NCBI GenBank assembly: GCA_024220505.1
Contig: JAKZZE010000013.1
Coordinates: 992,001-1,056,000, forward strand
Length of the DNA: 64,000 nt
Reading direction: 5' to 3'
Source of the DNA: Rhizopus arrhizus
Lineage: Eukaryota > Mucoromycota > Mucoromycetes > Mucorales > Rhizopodaceae
Position numbers and translations under genes: made by a program. How positions within the stretch are numbered: the stretch's first letter is position 1; each line of letters starts with the position of its first letter. Positions 22,181 to 32,163 of the stretch are shown in pieces. The notes beneath the pieces are model-generated. The model did not search any database. It had not been told where the DNA came from and saw only the letters and a list, made by a program, of their open reading frames with translations.

Positions 22181-22195
22181 AAACTTTATCGCAAT

Positions 22196-25042
22196 ATGTC
22201 TACTACTCAAGAAACTCCCATGGTTGATCCCATTGTAACAAGCACCCCTGAAAGTCAAAGTTCTATGATCTCTGATCTTTCTTCTTCTATGTCTGAACCT
22301 CAAGGAAGTATGGCTAGCAAGTATGCTTCTGAACCTACTCCCATGGACACTGATACTGCTGCTCCTACTCCCAAGGTAACTGACTCCACTGCTGACATCA
22401 TAAGGCGTAAGATACACATCATTGAAAATTTGAAGAATCAAGCCAAGATCCACTTTATGGAGTATATGGTCTTAAATGAAGATGATTCTGATCCTGCTGC
22501 TGCTCTTACTGCCCATGAAAAGTTCAAGGAGTGTGAACAAAAGGTGAACAGGGCAAAGGAAGCTCTTAAATCCTTTTCTGCTATGTTCGAAGAAGTGAAG
22601 ACCCCAAGTGATGGTCCAAGTAATCATTCTCTTCGATTGGTGGTCCCAAATGATTTGCCTACATTGCAGTTAAAAGGTGATGCTATTTGGAGGAAAAAGG
22701 CTGAGTGCTACGACAGTGCTTACGATTTTTGTAACACTTTTGAAACTGTCTTACGTGCTCATGGTCAAGCCTTGAACTCCAATTGGGAACGTTTGCTGCC
22801 ACTTTGTATGAACCCCGAACAAGTCTCTTGGTGCAGGGAAGCGCTGCTAGAAAAAAGTTTTTCTTGGAAGCAAGTCCGCCCTATGATCTTGGATCACTTC
22901 GACACCCCTTACCGCAAGTTCTTATTGATGGTTGAAGTTGGTTCCATGTGTCAAGGCACTTACGAGAGCAACCGGGAATATTCAAACCGTTTCCAGAAGA
23001 TGCGCCGTGAAGCTGGTATGGAAGACAGTACTCTCCTTGCTGTCACTTACTTTGCTTCCTTAAAAGCATCCGTCAAGTCTGTCGCGCAATTAGCGATATC
23101 CTCTCACTTTGGTTCTCGTTTACCTAGTTCGATTACCCAAATTATCGACTTGGTACTTGCCTCTGGTGAAGATTCTGCTTTTGCTGCCAAGACCCCTCAT
23201 AAACGTGCTCGTCCTATGAACGAAGATGAACGTACTACCCGTCATGCTGGCAATACTAGTAAAGCTCCTTTTGGAACTAGTAAAGTATTGACCAGCAAGT
23301 ATAAGACACCCATGGCAAATAAGGGAAAATCTAAAACCAAGCCATGTACTTACTGCCGCAAAGAATGGTTCCAAGGTCATAAGTGCAATGAATATCTAGT
23401 TGCTAAAAATAGTAATAGCAACAATAAAGATAATGCACAGATAAACCGAATGGCCGTAAGAACTGTAAACCAAAATGTATCCGATGAAGAGGATGATTGT
23501 GAAATAAACAGCCCTCTCAACCGTATGGCACTTGACTGTAAGTCTAAAAAAGAAAAAGAATTAATAGTTACTCGAGACTTTAAAAGTACTAATGATAATT
23601 CTATAACTTTTCCTATACTTGCAAACAATAGAAAAGCCATCACGATCTTGGATACTGGAGCAAATTTTTCTTCTATAAATAAAAAATTTTGTTTCCAAAA
23701 TAATTTTTTAATTATTCCTCCTAAAAATAATAATGTCATAAAGTTAGCTGACTGTAACTCTACTATTAAGAGAATTGGTTTAACTGAAGTAAACATTAAG
23801 TGTAATGGAAAATCCTTTAATCATACCTTTGAAGTAATGAATTTAACAAATAATCATGATATGAGTATTGGTACTGATTTTATGAGTAAACTTGGTATTG
23901 GTCTTACTGGTCTTCCTTACAAATGGGATGATAGTAAAGTATCTTTAGACAATTCCAAAGTACCTGAAAATAAATTCAATGACTTTAGTGAACTCTTGAA
24001 TAAAGTTGATGATGAGATGACTGAATTAGAGAACTGCCCCGCTGGTTCATCTAATGAATATCAACAAGCATTAAACTATATTAAACCATTAATTCAATTA
24101 AATCAAGCAATACCTAAAGGTTCCTTTTGTACTATACCGGAATCTGTTGTCTCGATTGAAACTCCTGAAGGTGTCACATCTTATCGACGTCCCTATCCTG
24201 TGCCTTTAGCATATCATAAGATAGTACAAGATCAGATAGATGAATGGCTGGAGAATGGTGTAATCAAGAGAGCTCCTGCTAATACCGAGTGGAACTCAGC
24301 TTTGACTGTAGTAAAGAAGACCAATGCTAAGGGTGAAGTAACTGGTTACCGTGTGTGCCATGATCCCAGACATGTTAATGCTCTTCTAAAGTCAATTGAC
24401 AGAATGCCCTTGCCTAAAATTTCTGAGCTATTTGAGGAATTGAAAGGAGCAACTGTATATTCCACTTTGGATCTTAAATCTGCTTTTAACTCTTTAAAAA
24501 TGAATGAAGAGCATGCACATAAATTAGCTTTCTCTTGGAACTCTGTACAGTATATACCTGTTGGTACACCTTTTGGTCTAAAGCATGTATCCAGTGTAAT
24601 GCAGAGAACTATGAGCATCGCATTAGAAAACATGTCCTTTGCTAAATGTTTTGTTGATGACATAGTTGTAGCATCTACTTCCATTGAAGAGCATAAGCAA
24701 CACTTAAAACAAGTAATTGATAAACTTACTAAAGTAAATCTCAAGTTAAATCCTGATAAATGTACATTTTTTCAAAGCAAAATTAATTTACTTGGTTTCA
24801 GAATATCTCCTAAAGGTGTTTCTCTTGACCTTCGTAAAGTTGCTAATGTGCAAGAATTTCCTGTCCCCAAAACTGGAAAGGATATAATGAGATACTGTGG
24901 ACTCATAAATTATTTCCGTCCTCATATTCCTAAAGCATCTACACTGTTAGCTCCACTCGATGCCTTAAGAAATGAAAAATCATTAATTAAATTATGGAAT
25001 GATAAACACCAACAATGTTTTGACAACTTAAAGTATTGTTAG
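22196..25042 (+). CDS. Chromovirus gag-protease-reverse transcriptase polyprotein
   Basis: ORF of 948 codons beginning 35 nt after the 5' LTR. The N-terminus is Ser/Thr/Pro-rich, then gag capsid-like helices. A zinc knuckle CTYCRKEWFQGHKC starts near residue 384. An aspartic protease active site ILDTGANFSS has its Asp near residue 486. The reverse transcriptase contains YRRPYPVPLAYHKI, STLDLKSAFNSLKM and the catalytic FVDDIVVAS (residues 819-822; FVDD instead of the more usual YVDD). The frame ends at a TAG (25040-25042) shortly after the NYFRPHIPKA thumb region, and the rest of pol continues in another frame. Gag, protease and RT are fused without a stop, as in many fungal chromoviruses. Confidence 0.92.
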   Translation: MSTTQETPMVDPIVTSTPESQSSMISDLSSSMSEPQGSMASKYASEPTPMDTDTAAPTPKVTDSTADIIRRKIHIIENLKNQAKIHFMEYMVLNEDDSDPAAALTAHEKFKECEQKVNRAKEALKSFSAMFEEVKTPSDGPSNHSLRLVVPNDLPTLQLKGDAIWRKKAECYDSAYDFCNTFETVLRAHGQALNSNWERLLPLCMNPEQVSWCREALLEKSFSWKQVRPMILDHFDTPYRKFLLMVEVGSMCQGTYESNREYSNRFQKMRREAGMEDSTLLAVTYFASLKASVKSVAQLAISSHFGSRLPSSITQIIDLVLASGEDSAFAAKTPHKRARPMNEDERTTRHAGNTSKAPFGTSKVLTSKYKTPMANKGKSKTKPCTYCRKEWFQGHKCNEYLVAKNSNSNNKDNAQINRMAVRTVNQNVSDEEDDCEINSPLNRMALDCKSKKEKELIVTRDFKSTNDNSITFPILANNRKAITILDTGANFSSINKKFCFQNNFLIIPPKNNNVIKLADCNSTIKRIGLTEVNIKCNGKSFNHTFEVMNLTNNHDMSIGTDFMSKLGIGLTGLPYKWDDSKVSLDNSKVPENKFNDFSELLNKVDDEMTELENCPAGSSNEYQQALNYIKPLIQLNQAIPKGSFCTIPESVVSIETPEGVTSYRRPYPVPLAYHKIVQDQIDEWLENGVIKRAPANTEWNSALTVVKKTNAKGEVTGYRVCHDPRHVNALLKSIDRMPLPKISELFEELKGATVYSTLDLKSAFNSLKMNEEHAHKLAFSWNSVQYIPVGTPFGLKHVSSVMQRTMSIALENMSFAKCFVDDIVVASTSIEEHKQHLKQVIDKLTKVNLKLNPDKCTFFQSKINLLGFRISPKGVSLDLRKVANVQEFPVPKTGKDIMRYCGLINYFRPHIPKASTLLAPLDALRNEKSLIKLWNDKHQQCFDNLKYC

Positions 25043-26973
25043 AAAATGTAATTCTTTCATACCCTGATTTGAATCAAACTTTCTATGTCGCTACCGATGC
25101 CTCTAACGTTGGTATAGGTGTAATTCTGTATCAAAAGATAAATGGGAAAGTACACTATATTTCTATGATAGCTAAAACTTTATCTAAAAGTGAACGTAAC
25201 TATTCAGCTACTAAGCGAGAATTATTAGCAGTTGTATATGCTCTGAAGAGGTTCCATAAGTATTTATGGGGAAACAAATTTACCCTGTATACAGATCATA
25301 AGGCACTCACTTATCTTCACACGCAAAAGATTGCTAACGCTATGCTCATAAATTGGTTTGATACACTGCTCCAATATGATTTTAAAGTTGTTCATTTACC
25401 AGGTGTAGATAATATTCTCCCTGACACACTTTCTCTATATGAAATTGAAGATCCTGTCAATGAACTGGGAGGGGATAAGCTTCATCTTTTGAATAGAGCA
25501 GCAGTAAAACTACCCAGTGAAGACAAAGGTGAATACATGACACCTCCGGATCCAGAAGAACGTAAACTACTTCTTCTACGTGAGCACATTAAAGGACACT
25601 TTGGTTCTGATGCAATTTACCATGCTTTAAAACGTAAAGGTATCTACTGGTCTAATCTGAAAAATGAAGCCGTAGAACTTGTTAAGAGTTGTATTCCATG
25701 TCAACAATTTAACATAATCAAAAAGGGTTATAATCCTCTAAGACCCATTACAGCCACATTACCTGGAGATAGTTGGGGCATCGACTTAGCTGGTCCCATG
25801 AAAACTTCCTTGAATGGCAACAATTACTTATTGATTATGGTTGACATTGCTACACGTTACTGTGTATTGAAACCCTTGCCTGATAAGCAATCTATGACGA
25901 TTGTAAAAGCTTTAATCGATGTATTCTCGCATTATGGTTTTCCACGTGTAATCCAATCTGATAATGGTGGTGAATTTGTAAATGAGCTTATGCAATTACT
26001 TGCTGAAAATGCTGGTTATGACCATAGACTCATATCTAGTTATCATCCCAGAGCTAATGGAGTAAGTGAACGTTGGGTACAAACAGCTGTAAATGCAATA
26101 AAGAAACAAATCGAGGGTGCTAAAGCAGACTGGGATTTATATGTTCCTTCTACACAACTCTACTTGAATGGTAAACACAATGAACGTACTAAGACGCCAC
26201 CCTTCACTTTAATGTACGGTCGTAACATGAATGACTTTGAAGATTTTAGCAAAGAAAAAAATAAGGCAACTAAAGAAGAAATAAATAAACAACTCCTTCT
26301 CAATATAAAAAGAATGACGGAGATTGTGTTCCCTGCCATATATGAACGTACAAAAATAATAACAAACAATCAGAAGGAAAAGTTTGATGCGTCACATAAA
26401 CTAATTACGATCCCTGAAAATAGCTATGTAATGGTAAAAGTAAATATTAAAACCAACAAGTTAGATCCTAACTATGAAGGACCTTATAAAGTAAAAAGAA
26501 TTACTCAAGGAGGATCGTATGTACTAGAAGATGAAATGGGTGAATTGTTATCTAAAAATTACCCACCTTCTGCGTTAAAACTCATCTCACAAGATGAAGT
26601 TATATCAACAAATAAATTCTATCAGGTAGAAGCCATCTTAGCACATAAAAAGCTTAAAGGAAAATATCTTTATAAGTGCAGATGGAAAGGCTATGATAAG
26701 AGCGATGATACCTGGGAGCCTGCCTCTAACTTTACCGATCCTAAATTCATTACAGAATATTGGCAAAGAGTTGGTATAGTTCCTGAAGATATTAAATATA
26801 GATATGACCTTCAAAATAATAAAGGAAGATCTAATAACGTGAAGTTAATAAATACTTCTCATACAGGCAAACGAAAGACCAGAACAGATCTTAATGAAAA
26901 TAGCCACTCTTCTACAACAAGTAGTAATAAATTAAATGGCAATATAAATTCTAAAAGATCTAGACGGTATTAG
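25036..26973 (+). CDS. Chromovirus RNase H-integrase-chromodomain
   Basis: ORF of 645 codons in the -1 frame relative to the upstream ORF and overlapping its stop; the first Met is probably not a real start. RNase H shows FYVATDASNVGIGV and YTDHKALTYLH. The integrase has an HHCC zinc domain (HIKGHFG ... CIPCQQ) and a DDE core (IDLAGPM, IQSDNGGEFVN, YHPRANGVSERWVQ). A C-terminal chromodomain (YLYKCRWKGYDKSDDTWEPA, about residues 530-590) would direct integration to chromatin marks. The basic tail ends SKRSRRY. All catalytic residues looked for are present. Confidence 0.92.
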   Translation: MLENVILSYPDLNQTFYVATDASNVGIGVILYQKINGKVHYISMIAKTLSKSERNYSATKRELLAVVYALKRFHKYLWGNKFTLYTDHKALTYLHTQKIANAMLINWFDTLLQYDFKVVHLPGVDNILPDTLSLYEIEDPVNELGGDKLHLLNRAAVKLPSEDKGEYMTPPDPEERKLLLLREHIKGHFGSDAIYHALKRKGIYWSNLKNEAVELVKSCIPCQQFNIIKKGYNPLRPITATLPGDSWGIDLAGPMKTSLNGNNYLLIMVDIATRYCVLKPLPDKQSMTIVKALIDVFSHYGFPRVIQSDNGGEFVNELMQLLAENAGYDHRLISSYHPRANGVSERWVQTAVNAIKKQIEGAKADWDLYVPSTQLYLNGKHNERTKTPPFTLMYGRNMNDFEDFSKEKNKATKEEINKQLLLNIKRMTEIVFPAIYERTKIITNNQKEKFDASHKLITIPENSYVMVKVNIKTNKLDPNYEGPYKVKRITQGGSYVLEDEMGELLSKNYPPSALKLISQDEVISTNKFYQVEAILAHKKLKGKYLYKCRWKGYDKSDDTWEPASNFTDPKFITEYWQRVGIVPEDIKYRYDLQNNKGRSNNVKLINTSHTGKRKTRTDLNENSHSSTTSSNKLNGNINSKRSRRY

Positions 26974-26993
26974 TTATACCTGGGAGGGGATTA

Positions 26994-27573
26994 TGTTGTA
27001 GAACAGCGTCTGATCATAACGGACATTGAATAATCACAACTAAAAGAAGTATATTAAAACTGATAGAAGATAATAATTTAAATCTTTATCAAACAAAATA
27101 TATTCTTCTTCTTTTTTATATAAAACTATCACTATTAGATTCATCCTATAAAGTAAACATGAACAATAAATAAGTCATGGCCTTTATTATTCATAATTTC
27201 TGTAAATGAATAATAATGGATCAGGTACCTAGTCAACTATGATCTGAATGGAGGCATTTCATATAAATATATCTTTCCTCTCAATGAAGACGGGACAATT
27301 CTCCCAGATCAGTTAAAGAACAATAAGATCTATAAAAACAACGAATTAAAAATTTTCATAATCGATTCAGTGATCATTCTTCAATCAAACATGTCAATTA
27401 TTGGATCTACGCTCATAACTACTCATTTACCCGCCAACTGATAGAAGAATATAAATAGTAGACTTTGTAATGATTTCTTTTTAACAATTAAGATTGTCTT
27501 AAATAAAGTTCAGTCTCAAAAAGTATTCTTTGGTTTTTTATCGCTACCTTAATTACTTTACCAGTACATAACA
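26994..27573 (+). repeat. 3' LTR of the chromovirus (LTR-A)
   Basis: 580 bp, TGTTGTAGAACAGCG to AGTACATAACA, almost identical to the 5' LTR, indicating a recent insertion. Followed by the duplicated GAGAT and then the LINE tail. Confidence 0.95.
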
Positions 27574-27578
27574 GAGAT

Positions 27579-27615
27579 AACTACCCTACAAAAAAAAATA
27601 TATATATATATATAT
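27579..27615 (+). repeat. LINE 3' tail: A-run plus (TA)n
   Basis: After AACTACCCTAC come A9 and then TA repeated about eight times. It is the end of the LINE 3' untranslated region, separated from the rest by the chromovirus. It is followed directly by gag-like sequence of another Gypsy element. Confidence 0.6.
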
Positions 27616-27991
27616 GCAAGATCTGGCGTAAATCATAATAACAGCTGTTGCAAACGCTATGCAACAAAGACCCAATGATGAATCATCCAGCGCAAAAAGT
27701 TCCCATTCCATCAACTTACAATGGAGAAAGAAGTACTTTTACAGTGACCAGCAAAACTGTCCCAATGTTTCGTAATTTTCTCTTCTAGGGCTTGTGGCTC
27801 CATAGTTGTTAAGCTAATGTACACCTTATTGTATATCATTCGATAGCCAAAATCTTGTAGTACCAAAAAATGTAAAGTAAGAGCAAATTAAAACAGCGCA
27901 GACGGAGACAGAGGGGATAGAAAACAAGCGGTGCATTGGGACAGTTTTGCGGCACTTTTGAAAAAAAACAAAATGGTTTATTTATTTGACA

Positions 27992-29024
27992 TTAATAGTC
28001 AGTCCAGCGTCCTTTATTCTTGATACATTGCTTTATACGCTTAGGCATTGTTTCTATGACCTTTTGGCACTCTTCCGGCTTCATTAAGTCATACCAAACT
28101 TTAGTTACTCGTTCGTATAGCTCATTCATGCCTTTTGGTGCTGTTTCATAATCATTCAACCTTCTCTTTAACAATGACCACATATTTTCAATTGGATTTA
28201 AGTCAGGGGGCTGTGCTGGCCACTCTAGGATGTTGTAGGATTGCTGTTCAAGGTATTCTTTGACTAATTTGGACGTATGTTTAGGATCATTGTCATGTTG
28301 GAAAATCACCTAATGTCTTTCTAACCCTAGGTTATTGGTTCCATACTCAATTGTACGCTCCAGTTCATCCTCCAAAATCTCTTTGTACAGTGTTTTATCC
28401 ATATTACCATTGATTTTGCACATCCAACTAACCCCAGCATAGGTAATGGCACTCCACAGCATGATATTGCCTCCACCGTGTTTAACGGCCATCTTGACGT
28501 GATGGGATTTCAGGCTTTCTCCGGATCGAATCCAAGTCCAGGTGCGTCCATCAGAGTTAAATCTATTGATTTTTGTCTCGTCCGACTAAACAACGCATTT
28601 CCAGTCATCTACTGTCCAGTCCTTGTGAGCCATATCCCAAGAAAGCCTCTTGCGAATGTTTTTCGCACTAAGCAAAGGCTTCTTCGGCTTCCTAATCGCA
28701 CCAAGACCGGCCTTACGAAGGGCTCTGCACACGGTATCGACACTTACTTTTCTTTCAGTGTCTTTTTCTAGCTCCTTAGCCACCTTTGTTGCACTGGATA
28801 TGCGGTTTTTGGTCACTTGGCGCACACAATAGCGTTCATCAGCCGCAGATAGTAACTTGGGTCGACCGCCTTTTGGCTTTCCAAGTCCAAAGCAATGGAA
28901 TTTTTGGAGTCTCCCAACAGCACTCTTACTCAAGCCAGTAATCCTTTCCACTTCCCGAACCGACTTACCTTGTTGAAGTAAAGAAATTGCTTGAACAACT
29001 GTATCTTGAGAGACTTGTTTCGTG
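27992..29024 (-). pseudogene. Tc1-like transposase of E10, start and two codons lost
   Basis: Sister of the E5 transposase, minus strand, ending KNKGRWTDY. The start codon of E5 corresponds to ACG here (29022-29024). A TAG replaces Trp before SDETKINRFNSDG, and a TAG replaces Gln before MIFQHDNDPKHTSK. All other motifs (FQHDNDPKHTSK, PPDLNPIENMW; DD34E) are kept in one frame. The three lesions are all single transitions. The positions broken in E5 are intact here and vice versa, so the two copies were inactivated independently. Confidence 0.85.
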
Positions 29025-29129
29025 TTGAGATATAATGAGCGAGTAATAAATCAGTAGGAGTTTAAAGCTTCAGCAGTGAGTAAATTTCGACTTAGGGACG
29101 TACAATGCACATTTGTAAGCAGTTTGGTA

Positions 29130-30726
29130 CAGTGCCCCACAAAACCCTTCAAGTGTTTTGCTTTTTTTCGTTTTTTGCTTGTCACGAAGCATTGAGTACT
29201 ATAGTTGGTAGCATGCTATACCTTATTTGAAAACTACGGTGGCAGGGTATTTGGATATTGTTTAAACTCCGAGATCCATGCAATGGCCGCGGAGTAATGA
29301 CACTTTAAAAACAGACACACACTTGAAGGGTTTTGTGGAATTTAAAAAATCACATGTTAATGTCGTAAAAATCATCATAAACGTCACAAAAATGTGACTT
29401 GTCAACTTTTTGTGTAAAACGTTTTGTTTATTTACAACTTTCTATTTTTTTGTTTGCCTTTTTTTATAACATAACCTAATTAAGTGACATGCGACCAATT
29501 AGCAATGACATGCAGAACAGAATCGTTCAACTTCTTAAAGAGGGAGTTTCTGGAGAAGAAATATCAACAAAGACTGGTGTCAGTACTGGAACTATTTCAA
29601 AAATTCGAAAAAACCATGATTTGGGAGATTTGAAAACTAATGGAGGCAGGCCATTCGTAATCTCGACATTACTAGGTCGTCGAATCTTGCGAAATTTCAA
29701 CTCTGGCAATTACAAAAATGCTTCAGACGTTGCTAGAAAGATGTTAGAAGATGGTGAAAATATTAGTGCTGAGACTATAGGCGTTTTTTAAAATAATCAG
29801 GTTATGCAGCAACTCATAAGCCTAAAGTCCTACCTTTGACTAAGCACCGTATGAAGAAAAGATATGAATTTGCACGTGCGCATCTATCATGGACCATCGA
29901 GGACTGGAAAAAGGTCATTTTCAGCGGCGAAACTAAAGTGAATAGAATTGGTTCAGATGGTTTACAATGGACTTGGACAAATGGTGACAAGTTAAAAGAC
30001 TTTCAGGTTCAGCATATGATCAAGCATGGAGGAGGTTCATTGATGCTGTGGGGCTGTTTAACATGGTATGGCGTTGCATACCTATCGAATATCAAGGGAA
30101 GCATTAATTTTGACTTTTATATTAGTATTTTGGAAGATGAATTAATGAAAACGATTGATTGGTATGACCTTCAAAAAGAATATATTATATTTTAGCAAGA
30201 CATTGCTCGTATCCATACTGCCAAAAAAGTCTCTGAATGGCTGGAAAACAATAATATTACTGTATTAAAATGGCCTCCTCACTCTCCTGACTTAAATCCT
30301 ATCGAGAACCTATGGTCAATCGTAAAACGTCGTTTATTACAATATGAAAAGCAGCCTGACGGAATGCTCGAATTATGGTCAAGAGTAGAGAATGTTTGGG
30401 AGTCAATTACTCAAAATGAGTGTCAAAAACTCATAGAAATTATGCCTAAACGCATTAAAGCAGCTTACAATGCAAAAGGAGGACATACTAAATATTAATT
30501 GTTGTTAAACAAAAATTCCACAAAACCCTTCAAGTGTGTGTCTGTTTTTAAAGTGTCATTACTCCGCGGCCATTGCATGGATCTCGGAGTTTAAACAATA
30601 TCCAAATACCCTGCCACCGTAGTTTTCAAATAAGGTATAGCATGCTACCAACTATAGTACTCAATGCTTCGTGACAAGCAAAAAACGAAAAAAAGCAAAA
30701 CACTTGAAGGGTTTTGTGGGGCACTG
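29130..30726 (+). mobile_element. Tc1/mariner-like element E11 nested in E10
   Basis: A 1,597 bp element with TA at 29128-29129 and 30727-30728. The inverted repeats are about 215 bp, start CAGTGCCCCACAAAACCC and include an inner reversed copy (GAAGGGTTTTGTGGAATT). It is a different family from its host E10. It is the youngest insertion in this stack, since it sits inside E10, which sits inside GypsyB. Confidence 0.9.
29489..30498 (+). pseudogene. Tc1-like transposase of E11, catalytic Asp lost
   Basis: Frame starts MRPISNDMQNRIVQLLKEGV with a helix-turn-helix (GEEISTKTGVSTGTISKIRK). A frameshift or stop occurs near 29790. The first catalytic block reads IFSGETKVN, that is Gly in place of the first catalytic Asp (normally FSDET). 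A TAG (30193-30195) replaces Gln before QDIARIHTAKK. The last block HSPDLNPIENLW is intact (34-residue spacing), and the protein ends NAKGGHTKY. It is non-functional on three counts. Confidence 0.85.
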
Positions 30727-31184
30727 TACATCTATACAACTTGTGGGTCGCTATTTCATCGTTTTTTGTTTTTTTTAAAAGTGCCGCAAAACTGTCCCAA
30801 TGCATCGCTTGTTTTCTATCCCCTCTATCTTCGTCTGCGCTGTTTTAATTTGTTTTTGCTTTACATTCTTTGGTACTACAAGATTTTGGCTATCGAATGA
30901 TATACAATAAGGTGTACATTAGCTTAACAACTATGGTGCTACAAGCCCTAGAAGAGAAAATTACGAAACATTGGGACAGTTTTGCGAGTCACTGTATCAA
31001 TTTGTGGATTCAAGAAGTAGAGAGATACTTGAAATTTTACCACACTCCTCAAAATACTTGGATATCGTTTGCAGTGACACTGCTCAGAAGCAGAGAACAA
31101 AAATAGTGGAACAACTTGGTGCAAAAAAACTAGAACCTAAATCTTGGGATCAATTCAAATATGAAATTGACTTCAAGTTCAAGC

Positions 31185-31764
31185 TGTTGTAGAACAGCGT
31201 CTGGTCATAACGGACATTGTATAATCACAACTAGAAGAAGTATATTAAAATTGATAAAAGATAATAATTTAAATCTTTATCAAACAAAATATATTCTTCT
31301 TCTTTTTATATAAAACTATCACTATTAGATTCATTCTATAAAGTAAACATGAACAATAAATAAGTCATGGCCTTTACTATTCATCATTTCTGTAAATGAA
31401 TAATAATGGATCAGGTACCTAGTCAACTTTGATCTGAATGGAGGCATTTCATATAAATATATCTTTCCTCTCAATGAAGACGGGACATTTCTCCCAGATC
31501 AGTTAAAGAACAATAAGATCTATAAAAACAATGAATTAAAAATTTTCATAGTCGATTCAGTGATCATTCTTCAATCAAACATGTCAATTATTGGATCTAT
31601 ACTCATAGCCATTCATTTACCCGCCAACTGATAGAAGAATATAAATAGTAGACTTTGTAATGATTTCTTTTTAACAATGAAGATTGTCTTAAATAAAGTT
31701 CAGTCTCAAAAAGTATTCTTTTGGTTTTATTGCTACCTTTAAATTACTTTACCAAAACATAACA
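31185..31764 (+). mobile_element. LTR-A copy without matching target duplication
   Basis: 580 bp copy of the chromovirus LTR (TGTTGTAGAACAGCG to AAAACATAACA). The flanking 5-mers differ (CAAGC and GGTAC), and it separates GypsyB gag from the late part of GypsyB reverse transcriptase; everything between is missing. This pattern fits recombination between two insertions with loss of the intervening DNA rather than a simple solo LTR. Confidence 0.85.
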
Positions 31765-32163
31765 GGTACCATCATATTTTCCAAGTCTTATGAGGAACAC
31801 ATCACGCCTGTGCAAAACATAATTCAGAGATTAACTAAAGTGAATTTGATCCTTAACCCAGACAAGTGTCATTTTGCGCAGTCTACTGTTTACTTGCTTG
31901 GTTTCTGTGTTGACGCCAAAGGGTCTCGACTCGATCCTCGTAAAGTTACAAACGCTTTGACTTGGCCTAGACCTGTATCTAGAAAAGAGATTCAACGCTT
32001 TTTAGGACTGCTAAATTATTTTAGAAAATACTTGCCGAACATTTCTGAAGTCACTGCACCTTGGGACATCTGAACAAGAAAGAGCTTTTGAAAAGATCCA
32101 GACGTTATTGTCTTCTGCGCCACTTCTTCATCATCCAGATCTAGAACAACCTTTTTATGTTGC
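31765..32163 (+). pseudogene. GypsyB reverse transcriptase, C-terminal remnant
   Basis: Begins inside RT just after the catalytic block (IIFSKSYEEHITPVQNIIQR) and continues LTKVNLILNPDKCHFAQ and FLGLLNYFRKYLPNISEV. Near 32065 a deletion and frame change lead to SEQERAFEKIQTLLSSAPLL and then EQPFYVA, the start of RNase H. The upstream RT with the catalytic aspartates is absent. Confidence 0.75.

Larger units (their letters stand above)
21581..27573 (+). mobile_element. Complete Ty3/Gypsy chromovirus
   Basis: Full-length LTR retrotransposon of 5,993 bp with two almost identical LTRs (21581-22161 and 26994-27573) and a 5-bp target duplication GAGAT (21576-21580 and 27574-27578). Order inside: gag with a zinc knuckle, protease, reverse transcriptase, RNase H, integrase, chromodomain. 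A purine-rich tract (TGGGAGGGGATTA) lies directly before the 3' LTR. It is inserted in the 3' untranslated region of the LINE. The coding region has one frame break between reverse transcriptase and RNase H. Confidence 0.95.
13453..27615 (+). mobile_element. APE-type LINE carrying four nested insertions
   Basis: Non-LTR retrotransposon whose ORF can be followed across four insertions: E5 (13891-15545), E6 (18782-20454), a solo LTR (20750-21174) and a chromovirus (21581-27573). Each removal restores the reading frame, or for the last the 3' untranslated region. The 3' end is an A9 run plus (TA)n at 27590-27615, just beyond the chromovirus duplication GAGAT. The 5' end is not clear; recognisable coding starts at or just before 13452. 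Confidence 0.75.
27742..30994 (-). mobile_element. Tc1/mariner-like element E10, itself interrupted by E11
   Basis: Same family as E5: ends CAGTGACCAGCAAAACTG and CAGTTTTGCGAGTCACTG, TA at 27740-27741 and 30995-30996, long near-identical inverted repeats. Length is 1,654 bp after removing E11 and its duplicated TA, matching E5 (1,655 bp). E11 (29130-30726) sits in the right half at a TA; removal restores CAGTTTGGTACATCTATAC as in E5. Confidence 0.9.
27616..31184 (+). pseudogene. gag remnant of an older chromovirus (GypsyB), split by E10
   Basis: Two coding pieces, 27650-27741 and 30997-31184, belong together. When the Tc1-like element E10 and one TA are removed, the frame reads STFINLWIQEVERYLKFY, a normal gag sequence. 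The N-terminal part (AVANAMQQRPNDESSSAK, then PIPSTYNGE in another frame) and the C-terminal part (VEQLGAKKLEPKSWDQFKYE) each need a frameshift, so the gene is decayed. It ends at a solo LTR (31185). The rest of gag, the protease and the start of RT are missing. Confidence 0.7.

Noticed and set aside
28478..28832. Plus-strand ORFs in 28478-28832
   Set aside because: Antisense of the E10 transposase; the mirror frames occur in E5 at 14455-14944.
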